This document shows, in pieces, positions 28,287-37,337 of a stretch of 64,000 bases of DNA. Origin of the DNA: an uncultured Lachnospiraceae bacterium. GTDB taxonomy: Bacteria; Bacillota; Clostridia; Lachnospirales; Lachnospiraceae. The notes beneath the pieces were generated by a model. It was not told where the DNA came from. It ran no database searches and saw nothing but the letters and a program-made list of their open reading frames with translations. Position numbers and translations under genes: made by a program. The stretch covers positions 248,001 to 312,000 of the forward strand of contig CANBFE010000001.1 of the NCBI GenBank assembly GCA_947367855.1, read 5' to 3'. The stretch's first letter is position 1. Each line of letters opens with the position of its first letter.

Positions 28287-28309
28287 GCTGCATCCGCAGC
28301 GATTTAAAT
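28287..28309 (+). repeat. Hairpin with GCAGCG element before a ribosome binding site
   Basis: GCTGC-ATCC-GCAGC (28287-28300) forms a five-base-pair hairpin. CGCAGCGATTTAAAT (28295-28309) is identical to 37293-37307, and both copies lie just before a GGAGG or GGGAGG site. Confidence 0.55.
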
Positions 28310-28322
28310 AGGAGGTAAATTT

Positions 28323-30095
28323 ATGATGATCAATAAAAGGCTGATCGGGACTGTCAGCGAGAGCAAAAAATATATAGCGGGCAACGTGGCGGCCCAGTGG
28401 TGTTCCCTTGCGGCGAATATAGCCCTGATGACGGCATTGACAGGCCTGCTTGCTTCTCTTTTCCATAAAACGGCAGATAAAAACAGCGGGTTCTTTACGG
28501 CTGCGGCAGCAGGGGCAGCGGTTACGGTCCGTTTTGTCTGTACACTCCTTTCAAGCCGTATGGGATATCTCTCATCAAAAACGGTAAAAAAAGTACTGCG
28601 TGAAAAAATATATGAAAAACTTCTGCGGCTGGGCGCTTCTTACAATGGGCAGGTGAAGACATCGGAAGTGGTGCAGGTGGCGGTAGAGGGGGTGGAGCAG
28701 CTTGAAACCTACTTCGGGTCATATCTTCCGCAGTTCTTCTATGCGATGCTTGCCCCGCTTACATTGTTTGTCTGTTTGTGCTTTGTCAATGTGCCCTCCG
28801 CGGTTGTCCTGCTTGTATGTGTGCCCCTGATACCCGTTTCCATAGCGGCGGTGCAGACATGGGCGAAAAAGCTGCTGTCTAAATACTGGGGGCAGTACAC
28901 GGCTTTGGGAGATACCTTTCTGGAAAACCTGCAGGGACTTACCACACTTAAAATCTACCAGGCGGACGGTTTTAAGAATGAGGAGATGAATCGCGAGGCG
29001 GAAAAATTCCGTAGAATAACCATGAAAGTTCTGACAATGCAGCTTAATTCGATTACCATCATGGACCTGATTGCCTATGGGGGCGCGGCATTAGGGGTGA
29101 TTATGGCGGCAACGCAGTTCCGTGCAGGGAATGTGACGCTTTCGGGATGTCTTTTGCTTATCCTTCTTTCGGCGGATTTCTTTATCCCCATGCGGCAGCT
29201 TGGCAGTTTCTTCCATGTGGCGATGAACGGCATGGCGGCAGGCGACAAGATTTTCCGTCTGCTGGATCTGCCTGAAACAGAAGAGAAGACAGGATGCTTT
29301 CCGCCGGACTGCGATATTGTCTGTACCGGACTGCGGTTTTCCTATGACGGCAATTCTTCAGGTGGGGGCGGTTTTGACAATGGAGGAAGGGAAATTCTGT
29401 GCGGAATTAACATGGAGTTTCCGAAAGGGAGATTTGTTTCCATTGTGGGGGAGAGCGGCTGCGGAAAGTCCACTGTGGCGGCAGTTTTAATGGGGAGAAA
29501 CAGGGGCTTTGGCGGTTCGGTGGAAATCGGAGGCAGGGCACTGGCAGACATAAGGGAATCGGAACTGATGAAAAACATTACTTATGTCAGCCACCAGAGT
29601 TATCTGTTCAAGGGCACAGTGAGAGAGAATCTTCGGATGGGGAAGCCGGACGCCTCTGACCCGGAGCTGTGGGAGGTTTTGGAGCGGGTGAACATGGCAG
29701 GCTTTTTGAGGTCCGGAGGCGGGCTTGATACATTTCTTACGGAAAAAGCCTCTAACCTGTCGGGCGGGCAGCGCCAGAGGCTTGCGTTGGCAAGGGCGCT
29801 GCTCCATGACAGCTCCGTGTATATTTTTGACGAGGCTGCCTCCAATATTGATGTGGAGAGTGAGAATGACATTATGCGGGAAATCCATGGGTTGGCGGGG
29901 CATAAAACGGTAATCCTTATTTCCCACCGCCTTGCCAATGTGACGGAATCAGACAATATCTATGTGATGGATGGGGGGAGCGTGGCAGAAAGCGGCAGCC
30001 ATGAGGAACTGTTGGCGCGGGGCGGCATTTATGCAAAGCTGTGGAACACACAGCAGAGTCTTGAAAATTTTGGAAAGGACGGTACGGATATATGA
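28323..30095 (+). CDS. ABC transporter permease/ATPase, CydD-like
   Basis: This 590-residue fused ABC protein has about six membrane helices (residues 15-310) and a C-terminal ATPase with Walker A GESGCGKST, signature LSGGQ, Walker B ending YIFDEAASNID and switch ISHRLAN. GGAGG precedes the ATG. The last four bases overlap the start of the second ABC gene, so the two form a heterodimer. The CydDC-type arrangement suggests export of a small thiol or handling of haem-related compounds, but no cytochrome bd genes are nearby, so the substrate is open. Confidence 0.83.
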   Translation: MMINKRLIGTVSESKKYIAGNVAAQWCSLAANIALMTALTGLLASLFHKTADKNSGFFTAAAAGAAVTVRFVCTLLSSRMGYLSSKTVKKVLREKIYEKLLRLGASYNGQVKTSEVVQVAVEGVEQLETYFGSYLPQFFYAMLAPLTLFVCLCFVNVPSAVVLLVCVPLIPVSIAAVQTWAKKLLSKYWGQYTALGDTFLENLQGLTTLKIYQADGFKNEEMNREAEKFRRITMKVLTMQLNSITIMDLIAYGGAALGVIMAATQFRAGNVTLSGCLLLILLSADFFIPMRQLGSFFHVAMNGMAAGDKIFRLLDLPETEEKTGCFPPDCDIVCTGLRFSYDGNSSGGGGFDNGGREILCGINMEFPKGRFVSIVGESGCGKSTVAAVLMGRNRGFGGSVEIGGRALADIRESELMKNITYVSHQSYLFKGTVRENLRMGKPDASDPELWEVLERVNMAGFLRSGGGLDTFLTEKASNLSGGQRQRLALARALLHDSSVYIFDEAASNIDVESENDIMREIHGLAGHKTVILISHRLANVTESDNIYVMDGGSVAESGSHEELLARGGIYAKLWNTQQSLENFGKDGTDI

Positions 30096-31777
30096 AAAGG
30101 CGGAGCGGATTTGCGGTTATGGCAAGGCTGGCATGCCTTGTGAAGCCACTTGCGGGATTTATGGTCCTGGCGGTGGTCATGGGGCTTGCAGGTCATTTGT
30201 GCGCATCGTTTATCACGGTTTTCGGCGGATACGCCGTGCTTGGGCTGCTTGGCATTGATACGCCGTTGAGCCTGAAATGCATATTTGCCTGTGTACTTGT
30301 GTTTGCTGTGCTGCGGGCGGGTCTTCGGTATGCGGAACAGTCCTGCAACCATTTTATCGCGTTTAAGCTGCTGGCGCTGATCCGGGATAAGGTGTTCCTT
30401 GCATTACGGAAACTCTGCCCTGCAAAACTGGAGGGCAGGGACAAAGGGGATCTGATCTCGGTCATTACGTCGGATATCGAGCTGTTGGAGGTTTTCTATG
30501 CGCACACCATTTCTCCGGCGGCAATCGCATTTTTGTATACCGTCGTTATGTGTCTGTTTATCGGCGCCTTCCACCCGGCACTGGGGATTCTGGCGCTTCT
30601 GGCATATCTGGCAGTGGGGATTGCAATACCGGCTGTCACTTCAAAGTTAAGCGGCGGCGGACGAACAGAGGCATCTGCCGCTGCGGAGTTCCGGGCCGGT
30701 TCCGGAGCTTTAAGCGGGTTTGTCCTGGACAGTCTGCGGGGGCTGTCCGAAATCATACAGTATGGACGGGGCAGGGAACGCCTGATGCAGATGAATGAAA
30801 GGACGGAGGCTCTTTCGGAGATCGAACAACGGATGAAGCGTGCCGCGGGGAGGAATATGGCGGTCACGAATACGGCAATCCTGATATCTGATCTGTGTAT
30901 GCTGTTCGTCTCCGCAATGCTGTACCAAAAGGCGGAAGCGGATTTTGACGGGGTACTCGTTCCGGTCATTGCCCTGTTTTCTTCTTTTGGCCCCACCGTG
31001 GCGTTGGCAAATCTGGGAAGCACGCTGCAGAATACCTTCGCCGCGGGCAGCCGCGTGTTGGACATTTTAGACGAAACGCCCGCAGTGGAGGAGACGGGCC
31101 GGGAAAAAAATACGGGCCGAAAAACGGCCTTTGAAGGCGCTGCCGCAAAAAACGTCAGCTTTTCCTATGGGGCGGAAAACATTCTTGACGGTGTGTCTTT
31201 GGAGATTCAGGAAGGAAAGATCACCGGGATTGTCGGGAAAAGCGGAAGCGGGAAATCCACGCTGTTAAAGCTGTTCATGCGTTTCTGGGATGCGGAAAAC
31301 GGAAGGGTGGAGATTTCCGGCAGGAACATTGCCGAAATAAACACGGCGGATTTGAGAGATATGGAGAGCTTCATGACCCAGGAAACCCATCTGTTCCGTG
31401 ACAGCATCAGAAGCAATCTGCGGATTGCGAAGCCGGACGCCACGGACGCTGAAATGGAAGCGGCCTGCCGGAAAGCTTCCATTCATGATTTTATCATGGG
31501 GCTGCCCCAGGGGTATGATACGCCTGTAGGGGAACTTGGGGATACTCTTTCGGGCGGGGAGAGGCAGAGGCTTGGGCTGGCAAGGGCATTTCTGCATGAC
31601 GCGCCTTTCCTGCTCCTTGACGAGCCTACCAGTAACCTGGACAGCTTAAATGAGGCGGTCATCCTGAAATCCCTGCGGGAAGGGCAGGATGGAAAAACGG
31701 TGCTGTTGGTGTCACACAGGCAGTCCACCATGAGGATTGCGGATATGGTGTATTTTTGCGGGCAACAGACCAGGTAG
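30092..31777 (+). CDS. ABC transporter permease/ATPase, CydC-like
   Basis: This is the 561-residue partner of the preceding protein, translationally coupled through a four-base overlap. It has six predicted membrane helices and an ATPase with Walker A GKSGSGKST, signature LSGGE, Walker B ending LLLDEPTSNLD and switch VSHRQST. Both halves of the pair appear catalytically complete. Confidence 0.83.
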   Translation: MKRRSGFAVMARLACLVKPLAGFMVLAVVMGLAGHLCASFITVFGGYAVLGLLGIDTPLSLKCIFACVLVFAVLRAGLRYAEQSCNHFIAFKLLALIRDKVFLALRKLCPAKLEGRDKGDLISVITSDIELLEVFYAHTISPAAIAFLYTVVMCLFIGAFHPALGILALLAYLAVGIAIPAVTSKLSGGGRTEASAAAEFRAGSGALSGFVLDSLRGLSEIIQYGRGRERLMQMNERTEALSEIEQRMKRAAGRNMAVTNTAILISDLCMLFVSAMLYQKAEADFDGVLVPVIALFSSFGPTVALANLGSTLQNTFAAGSRVLDILDETPAVEETGREKNTGRKTAFEGAAAKNVSFSYGAENILDGVSLEIQEGKITGIVGKSGSGKSTLLKLFMRFWDAENGRVEISGRNIAEINTADLRDMESFMTQETHLFRDSIRSNLRIAKPDATDAEMEAACRKASIHDFIMGLPQGYDTPVGELGDTLSGGERQRLGLARAFLHDAPFLLLDEPTSNLDSLNEAVILKSLREGQDGKTVLLVSHRQSTMRIADMVYFCGQQTR

Positions 31778-31891
31778 CCGCGCCTGTGCGGATATCCGGC
31801 GCCTGTTCCGGGCAGGATGATCTTCCTCCATACGGAGCGGCATGCAATGTGTTGGAAACAAAGAAAAAGAGAAGGAGGCTTAAGTAATATA

Positions 31892-32287
31892 ATGAGGCTT
31901 AAAAAGATTTTATACGTGGTTTTAGGATGCATCGGTGCAGGGTTGGGTGCTTTAGGCGCGGTTCTTCCGCTTCTGCCTTCTTTCCCGTTTCTTCTGCTGG
32001 CGGCGTTCTGCTTTGCCAGAAGTTCGGAAAGGCTGAATCACTGGTTTACCGGGACAAAGCTGTATAAAAATAATCTGGAAAGCTACGTGAAAGGCAGGGG
32101 CATGACGCGGAAAACGAAAGTTAAGATTATGGTGACGGTTACGCTTTTGATGTCAGTGGGATTTATCATGATGGATCAGGTTCCCGTGGGGAGGATTGTC
32201 CTTGCCTGCGTGTGGGTGTTCCATGTCTTTTATTTTATGCTTGGCGTAAAGACGATTCCGAAACGAGAGGCTTCCGGGCAGTCATAG
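31892..32287 (+). CDS. DUF454 (YbaN-like) inner membrane protein
   Basis: The start at 31892 follows AAGGAGG at a distance of 13 bases; an earlier in-frame ATG at 31817 would add an unlikely polar stretch. The 131-residue protein has two N-terminal helices with GLGALGAVLPLLPSFPFLLL and FCFARSSERLNHW, the core motif of DUF454, then two more helices. The family function is unknown. It is probably the last gene of the CydDC-like operon and may assist that transporter. Confidence 0.8.
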   Translation: MRLKKILYVVLGCIGAGLGALGAVLPLLPSFPFLLLAAFCFARSSERLNHWFTGTKLYKNNLESYVKGRGMTRKTKVKIMVTVTLLMSVGFIMMDQVPVGRIVLACVWVFHVFYFMLGVKTIPKREASGQS

Positions 32288-32403
32288 CGGGATGGGGCGC
32301 AAACGAAACAGAAAGCTTTGCGGGAAATTTGCTGCGATGTTTAAGAAACAACATAAAACAAAATAAATCCACAAAAATATCAATAAAAATAGTGCCAGAT
32401 TTA

Positions 32404-32432
32404 TTGACATCCCTTTCATATAAGCATATACT
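32404..32432 (+). promoter_or_regulatory. Sigma-A promoter of the phosphorylase/glycyl radical enzyme operon
   Basis: TTGACA (32404-32409) and TATACT (32427-32432) with exactly 17 bases between them. This is a near-consensus promoter inside an A/T-rich 214-base gap, 70 bases upstream of the phosphorylase start. Confidence 0.8.
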
Positions 32433-32454
32433 GAACAATATGGACAACTTTGAA

Positions 32455-32481
32455 AATCCGGCAGGAGAGACAGGCCGGATT
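32455..32481 (+). other. Leader hairpin
   Basis: AATCCGGC (32455-32462) pairs with GCCGGATT (32474-32481). It lies in the predicted untranslated leader, without a T run, so it is more likely a stabilising or regulatory hairpin than a terminator. Confidence 0.55.
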
Positions 32482-32501
32482 CTGTAGAGGAGGAGCGCAG
32501 T

Positions 32502-33266
32502 ATGCTTAGCAGAAATGACTTTCCGGTATTGGAATTTGATGACAATCCCACAGCGAAATTAAATCCCGGCAGTTTTGGGCATGAGAAGTTCGGGACGGAC
32601 AAGATGGTAATTACCTTTTTTCCGGAAGTGGTGAACAAACTGGCGGCGCAGGGACAAATCAGGGAAGAGCGGCTTATGTCGGGCGAAAATCCGTTTATGG
32701 TTTATCATTTTATAGAACATCCTGACGTGCTGCTGACGTTGGGACAGGTGGGCTGTCCCGCCTGCGGGGGAAATCTGGACGAATTTCATGCAATGGGAAT
32801 TGAGAAAGTCATGTTCTGCGGCGGCGGGGGCGTTCTGGACCGGAACATTGCGGTGGGTGAGATTCTGGTGGTAGACGGAGCCATCAGGGACGAGGGCTTC
32901 TCCTATCAGTACATAGCGCCCTCAAGAGTGATTTATACAGATCCGGAGGTTACCGGTAAAATCAAAAATTATCTCAACGGCCGCAGCATACCTTATCTCA
33001 ACGGCCTGACCTGGACCACGGACGCTCTTTTCCGGGAGACAGCCCAGAGAATCAGCAGGAGAAAAGAGGAAGGTGCGAAGATTGTGGAAATGGAACAGGC
33101 CGGGTGCATTGCCGTTGCCCAGTTTCGGAACTTTGCCTATGGTGCGCTGATCTATGGCGGGGATGATGTTTCCGGAGAAGAATGGTCTGGAAGAGGATGG
33201 AACACCCGGGAGGGAATCCGGCATGATTTGGTTATGCTGTGCAGGGAACTGGTGGAGATCATTTAG
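32502..33266 (+). CDS. Nucleoside phosphorylase (uridine phosphorylase family), copy A
   Basis: This 254-residue cytoplasmic protein belongs to the PNP/UDP fold. VMFCGGGGVLD corresponds to the glycine-rich phosphate-binding part, RDEGFSYQYI and KIVEMEQAGCIAVAQF to the nucleoside-binding region, where family members have VExE. GGAGGAG precedes the ATG. It lies 83 bases before the glycyl radical enzyme gene on the same predicted transcript. A paralogue at 38845-39651 accompanies the activase gene. Role inferred: cleavage of a nucleoside, possibly 5'-deoxyadenosine made during radical activation. Confidence 0.78.
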   Translation: MLSRNDFPVLEFDDNPTAKLNPGSFGHEKFGTDKMVITFFPEVVNKLAAQGQIREERLMSGENPFMVYHFIEHPDVLLTLGQVGCPACGGNLDEFHAMGIEKVMFCGGGGVLDRNIAVGEILVVDGAIRDEGFSYQYIAPSRVIYTDPEVTGKIKNYLNGRSIPYLNGLTWTTDALFRETAQRISRRKEEGAKIVEMEQAGCIAVAQFRNFAYGALIYGGDDVSGEEWSGRGWNTREGIRHDLVMLCRELVEII

Positions 33267-33349
33267 TCTGATCCCAACATCATAATATAAAGAGATAACG
33301 CAGATAAAGGAAAAACAGCACACAGTACTGGATATGGAAAGGAGCAGCA

Positions 33350-35875
33350 ATGGCAAAGTATTACACAGAAGAAATTCCCAAAACGGAGCGAATCCCCAAA
33401 CTGGTAGCTCATCTTTACGCCAAAATGCCGGAGATCGAGTCCGCCAGGGCGAAGCTGATCACGGAATCTTATAAAGCGACGGAGGACAGGCCCATTGTCA
33501 TGCGGCGCGCTCTGGCTTTTGCCCATATACTTGACAACATTCCCATTATTATCAGGGAGGACGAACTGGTGGTGGGCAGCAGTACCATTGCACCCCGGGG
33601 CTGCCAGACCTATCCGGAATTTTCCTATCAATGGCTGGAGGCGGAGTTCGACACCGTGGCCACGCGGAAAGCGGACCCTTTCTACATAGCGGAGCAGACC
33701 AAGAAAGACCTTCTGGAGGCGGACGCCTACTGGAAAGGGAAAACCACCAGTGAACTGGCCACCGCCCTCATGACCGAGGAGACGAAGAAGGCCATGGAGC
33801 ACAATATTTTCACTCCGGGCAATTATTTTTATAACGGCGTGGGGCATGTGACCGTGCAGTATGACAAGGTCCTGGCCATTGGCTACAGGGGACTGATTCA
33901 GGAGATGGAGGCGGAACTGGACAAGTGCAGTCCGGGGGATGCGGATTACTGTACCAAGAGCCAGTTTTTGAAGGCGGCCATCTTGAGCTGTGAGGCCGTG
34001 ATCCGGTATGCCCGCAGGTATGCGGAACTGGCGGAGAAAGAGGGGGCGTCCTGCAGGGATTCGGCCAGGAAGCAGGAGCTGCTGCAGATAGCGGCCAACT
34101 GCGCCCGGGTGCCGGAATACGGGGCTTCCACGTTCCATGAAGCCTGCCAGAGCTTCTGGTTTGTGCAGCAGCTGATTCAGCTGGAGTCCAGTGGGCATTC
34201 GATTTCGCCGGGACGTTTTGACCAGTATATGTATCCTTATTATAAGAAGGATCTGGAGGCGGGAAAGCTGTCAAGGGAGTTCGCCCAGGAGCTTATCGAC
34301 TGTATCTGGGTAAAATTAAACGATTTGAACAAATGTCGTGATGCTGCCAGTGCAGAGGGCTTTGCGGGCTACAGCCTGTTCCAGAATCTGATCGTAGGGG
34401 GACAGGACAAGGAAGGGTTAGACGTGACAAACGATCTGTCCTTTATGTGTATCAGCGCCTCCAAGCATGTGTTTCTGCCGCAGCCCTCTCTGTCTATCCG
34501 GGTGTGGAACAAGTCTCCCCATGATCTGCTGATGAAGGCGGCGGACCTGACTCGCACGGGAATCGGGCTTCCTGCCTATTATAATGACGAGGTGATTATC
34601 ACCTCCCTGTTGAGCCGGGGCCTGACTTTGGAGGACGCCAGGGAGTACAATATCATCGGCTGTGTGGAGCCACAGAAGGCAGGCAAGACGGAAGGGTGGC
34701 ATGACGCGGCCTTCTACAATATGTGCCGTCCCCTGGAACTTGTATTTTCCAACGGATGGGACAAGGGGGAGAAGATCAGCATAGAGACCGGGGACGTGGA
34801 AAATATGTCCACGTTTGAAGAATTTTACGATGCTTACAAAAAGCAGATGGAATACAATATATCTCTGTTGGTAAATGCGGACAATGCCATTGACGTGGCC
34901 CATGCCGTCAGATGTCCCCTGCCCTTCCTGTCCTGCATGGTGGAGGACTGCATTAAGCGGGGCAAAACCGTTCAGGAGGGCGGCGCGGTCTACAATTTCA
35001 CCGGGCCACAGGGCTTCGGCATTGCAAATATGGCGGACTCGCTGTATGCCATTAAGAAACTGGTATTTGACGAGAAAAAGGTGACTCTGGCGGAGTACAA
35101 ACGTGCCCTTGCCATGAATTACGGACAGGGCTTTGACGCTGTCAGTGCAGGGGAGATTGTTACGGAAATCCTTAGGGAGATGAGCAGGAACGGCATGTCC
35201 GTGGACGAGGACCAGGTGGCGGGCATGATTGCGGCGGTGATGAATACGGAGGTTTCGCCGGAGGAGAAGAAGCGGTATGAGGAGCTGCGGGCCATGATTG
35301 ATGAGGTGCCCAAGTTCGGAAATGATAACGAAGAAGTGGATATGTTTGCACGGGATGTAGCATATACCTATACCAGGCCCCTGCTGAAATACCGCAATCC
35401 CAGAGGGGGCCAGTTCCAGGCGGGACTGTATCCCGTATCCGCCAATGTGCCTCTGGGCGCCCAGACCGGGGCGACTCCTGACGGCAGGCTGGCCCATACG
35501 CCTGTGGCGGACGGGGTTTCGCCTTCCGCGGGCAAGGATGTGTTGGGACCCACTGCGGCGGCAAATTCCGTGTCCAAGTTAGACCATGGAATCGCTTCCA
35601 ACGGCACTTTGTTTAATCAGAAATTTCATCCCACGGCTCTAAGCGGGGAGAAGGGACTGGAGAATTTTGTGGCGTTAATCCGTTCTTATTTTGACCAGAA
35701 GGGCAGTCATATGCAGTTCAATGTGGTGGACAGGCAGACATTGTTGGATGCCCAGGCCCATCCGGAGAAATATGCCCATCTGGTGGTGCGTGTGGCAGGG
35801 TACAGCGCGCTGTTTACTACGTTGTCCAAGTCGCTGCAGGATGATATTATCCGTAGGACGGAGCAGGGGTTCTAA
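33350..35875 (+). CDS. Glycyl radical enzyme, B12-independent diol dehydratase type
   Basis: This is an 841-residue glycyl radical enzyme. The radical site is Gly817 in RVAGYSA, 24 residues from the C-terminus. Thiyl Cys438 and Glu440 lie in IIGCVEPQKAGK and Asp452 in GWHDAAF. His283 and Ser284 lie in ESSGHSISPGRFDQY and His166 in GVGHV. This set matches the known active-site residues of Clostridium butyricum glycerol dehydratase (His164, His281, Ser282, Cys433, Glu435, Asp447) and the Roseburia propanediol dehydratase. Dehydration of 1,2-propanediol to propionaldehyde, or glycerol to 3-hydroxypropionaldehyde, is therefore likely. AAAGGAG precedes the ATG. No encapsulation-type extension is seen at either end, although a microcompartment operon lies 9 kb downstream. 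Confidence 0.88.
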   Translation: MAKYYTEEIPKTERIPKLVAHLYAKMPEIESARAKLITESYKATEDRPIVMRRALAFAHILDNIPIIIREDELVVGSSTIAPRGCQTYPEFSYQWLEAEFDTVATRKADPFYIAEQTKKDLLEADAYWKGKTTSELATALMTEETKKAMEHNIFTPGNYFYNGVGHVTVQYDKVLAIGYRGLIQEMEAELDKCSPGDADYCTKSQFLKAAILSCEAVIRYARRYAELAEKEGASCRDSARKQELLQIAANCARVPEYGASTFHEACQSFWFVQQLIQLESSGHSISPGRFDQYMYPYYKKDLEAGKLSREFAQELIDCIWVKLNDLNKCRDAASAEGFAGYSLFQNLIVGGQDKEGLDVTNDLSFMCISASKHVFLPQPSLSIRVWNKSPHDLLMKAADLTRTGIGLPAYYNDEVIITSLLSRGLTLEDAREYNIIGCVEPQKAGKTEGWHDAAFYNMCRPLELVFSNGWDKGEKISIETGDVENMSTFEEFYDAYKKQMEYNISLLVNADNAIDVAHAVRCPLPFLSCMVEDCIKRGKTVQEGGAVYNFTGPQGFGIANMADSLYAIKKLVFDEKKVTLAEYKRALAMNYGQGFDAVSAGEIVTEILREMSRNGMSVDEDQVAGMIAAVMNTEVSPEEKKRYEELRAMIDEVPKFGNDNEEVDMFARDVAYTYTRPLLKYRNPRGGQFQAGLYPVSANVPLGAQTGATPDGRLAHTPVADGVSPSAGKDVLGPTAAANSVSKLDHGIASNGTLFNQKFHPTALSGEKGLENFVALIRSYFDQKGSHMQFNVVDRQTLLDAQAHPEKYAHLVVRVAGYSALFTTLSKSLQDDIIRRTEQGF

Positions 35876-35959
35876 GGATGGGGGAAGCTGCCTGCCGGGG
35901 CGCCGGGATGCCTGGGATGAGGAAGCTGCCTGCTGGGGGACCGGGGGACGGCGGGAAGC

Positions 35960-36092
35960 CCGCGGCGGCTTTGCTCATCGGCGCTAAGAGCGTTCCGAGG
36001 AGCCTTGGCATCGGCAATGCGCGCCATAGGACGCGCATCGCCGAAAGTCTCCTCTCCACAACGCGCCCAGTGTTTTCACAAAGCCGCCGCGG
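35960..36092 (+). repeat. Long inverted repeat with nested hairpin
   Basis: CCGCGGCGGCTTTG (35960-35973) is the exact reverse complement of CAAAGCCGCCGCGG (36079-36092). Inside, GGCAATGCGCG and CGCGCATCGCC around 36011-36045 form a second hairpin with one mismatch. It lies in the 494-base gap between the glycyl radical enzyme gene and 36370. An open frame across this gap (35878-36294) looks like an artefact of G/C-rich repeats, so I read the region as non-coding: a structured RNA, terminator or dispersed repeat. Confidence 0.65.
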
Positions 36093-36118
36093 TCTGCCCT
36101 GCCTGTTTTGCGGCCGCC

Positions 36119-36190
36119 GGAGAAGCGGGGCTTCCATACGTAAGGTATCAGGAGAAGCGGGGCTTCCATGCGTAAGGTATCGGGAGAAGC
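36119..36190 (+). repeat. Tandem 32-base direct repeat
   Basis: A 32-base unit beginning GGAGAAGCGGGGCTTCC occupies 36119-36150 and 36151-36182 with two or three differences, and the first eight bases of a third copy follow at 36183-36190. Each unit contains the internal palindrome GAAGCGGGGCTTC. Confidence 0.8.
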
Positions 36191-36369
36191 GTAGTTGGTG
36201 GCGGTATGGCAGAGGGCTTTCCATGCGGAAACAAGAAGGGTATTTAGATACTTCCTTTTCGGAATTGTGTACCCATTGGAAAATGACTTATTAATATACA
36301 TTGTAAATGGAAAATAAAGATTTTATAATTAAATATATAAACTGGAATTTCATAAAGGAGTTTGACTGC

Positions 36370-36591
36370 ATGAAAAAGCTGATTTTTGGTTGTGTCTTAA
36401 TGCTATGTGGAATTATTGGCGGAACTGGTTGGCTGATCGCAAGCGCATCTATCATTCAGGAAGGAGCGTGGTCAACAGTTTTAAATGTATTTGATTTTGG
36501 TGGCATTGAATGTTATATTATTCTTTTTTTCTATGTTCTCGCCGTTATAGGAATAGTTGTCGCAGCCAAAGCCTTGAAGGAAGATAAGTAA
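36370..36591 (+). CDS. Small two-helix membrane protein
   Basis: AAAGGAG ten bases upstream supports the ATG at 36370, giving 73 residues. Two hydrophobic segments (LIFGCVLMLCGIIGGTGWLI and IILFFYVLAVIGIVVAA) flank a short polar loop, and the tail is Lys/Asp-rich. The family is not recognised. Its base composition is more A/T-rich than its neighbours, consistent with separate acquisition. Confidence 0.6.
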   Translation: MKKLIFGCVLMLCGIIGGTGWLIASASIIQEGAWSTVLNVFDFGGIECYIILFFYVLAVIGIVVAAKALKEDK

Positions 36592-36739
36592 TTTCCAGTT
36601 TATAGAACTGTTAAGTTGTCGAAGAACACTTTTTGGAAAAGGGAGTTTAGATAATCTGGGGAGAAGGGGCCTGCAGATTTCTGCAGGGCTGATTTTCTTC
36701 GGTTATGGAGAGAACAGGAGCCGGGAGGGAAAGAATCGG

Positions 36740-37255
36740 ATGATCAAGCCGAAGCATCTTGAAAAAATATACCATCCTACAGATGAAGAAGGATATGAGG
36801 GCAGGATTATTTGCCAGTGCGGATGCAAAGCATTTAAAATACGGTGCTTTGGCGAGTTTTATGGCAGGTACAAAATGTCAGTCCGTGAATATGAGAACAA
36901 ATATGCACAGGCGGTACGTGCAGTTTGCGGGGACTGCGGGACAGATTATCTGCTGTACGATTTTGCGCTGCATGGTTATGACGGACTCATCTGCGGAGAA
37001 GGCATTGCTGTACCTGACGAAATCTTTAATGATTTTATTACGGAAACAGACAGCTTATTTGAGGTGGAAATGTTTCTGGAATACGATGGGGAAAAAGATT
37101 TTCTGGAGGATGTGGTGAACGATACCTGGCTGCAAAAAGACTTTCATTTTACAGTGGCTGACAGAGCGAATGTCTGGTGTTCGGTTGCCATTGAACTGAA
37201 AGGTGTGCAGTCGGGAACGGACTACAAGGACTTTTTAATTGAGGAATTGGCGTAG
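36740..37255 (+). CDS. Unknown protein with zinc-ribbon-like cysteines
   Basis: This is a 171-residue soluble protein. CQCGC near residue 26 and CGDCG near residue 64 could coordinate a metal as a treble-clef or ribbon. The rest is acidic and rich in Asp, Glu and Phe. GGAGGGA lies about 10 bases before the ATG. I do not recognise the family. It sits among small, A/T-richer genes between the glycyl radical enzyme and its activase. Confidence 0.6.
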   Translation: MIKPKHLEKIYHPTDEEGYEGRIICQCGCKAFKIRCFGEFYGRYKMSVREYENKYAQAVRAVCGDCGTDYLLYDFALHGYDGLICGEGIAVPDEIFNDFITETDSLFEVEMFLEYDGEKDFLEDVVNDTWLQKDFHFTVADRANVWCSVAIELKGVQSGTDYKDFLIEELA

Positions 37256-37292
37256 CGGAATCTCCGGTTTAAGATACCCTTTCGTGCCATGG

Positions 37293-37307
37293 CGCAGCGA
37301 TTTAAAT
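37293..37307 (+). repeat. GCGCAGCG element before a ribosome binding site (variant copy)
   Basis: CGCAGCGATTTAAAT is identical to 28295-28309 and again lies just before a GGGAGG site, upstream of the DJ-1/PfpI gene. Confidence 0.5.
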
Positions 37308-37337
37308 CAGGGAGGAAAATATAGGGAGGTAAAAGGA

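Noticed and set aside
33350..35875. Pyruvate formate-lyase or DHPS/isethionate sulfite-lyase
   Set aside because: PFL has two adjacent catalytic Cys, which are absent. GCVEPQKAGKTEGWHD and ESSGHS match the diol/glycerol dehydratase branch rather than sulfite-lyases, as far as I recall their motifs. A fine substrate assignment still needs a tree.
35878..36294. A 138-codon open frame after the glycyl radical enzyme gene
   Set aside because: It crosses the long inverted repeat and the tandem 32-base repeats, its composition is Gly/Arg/Pro-rich without pattern, and no ribosome binding site fits its start.
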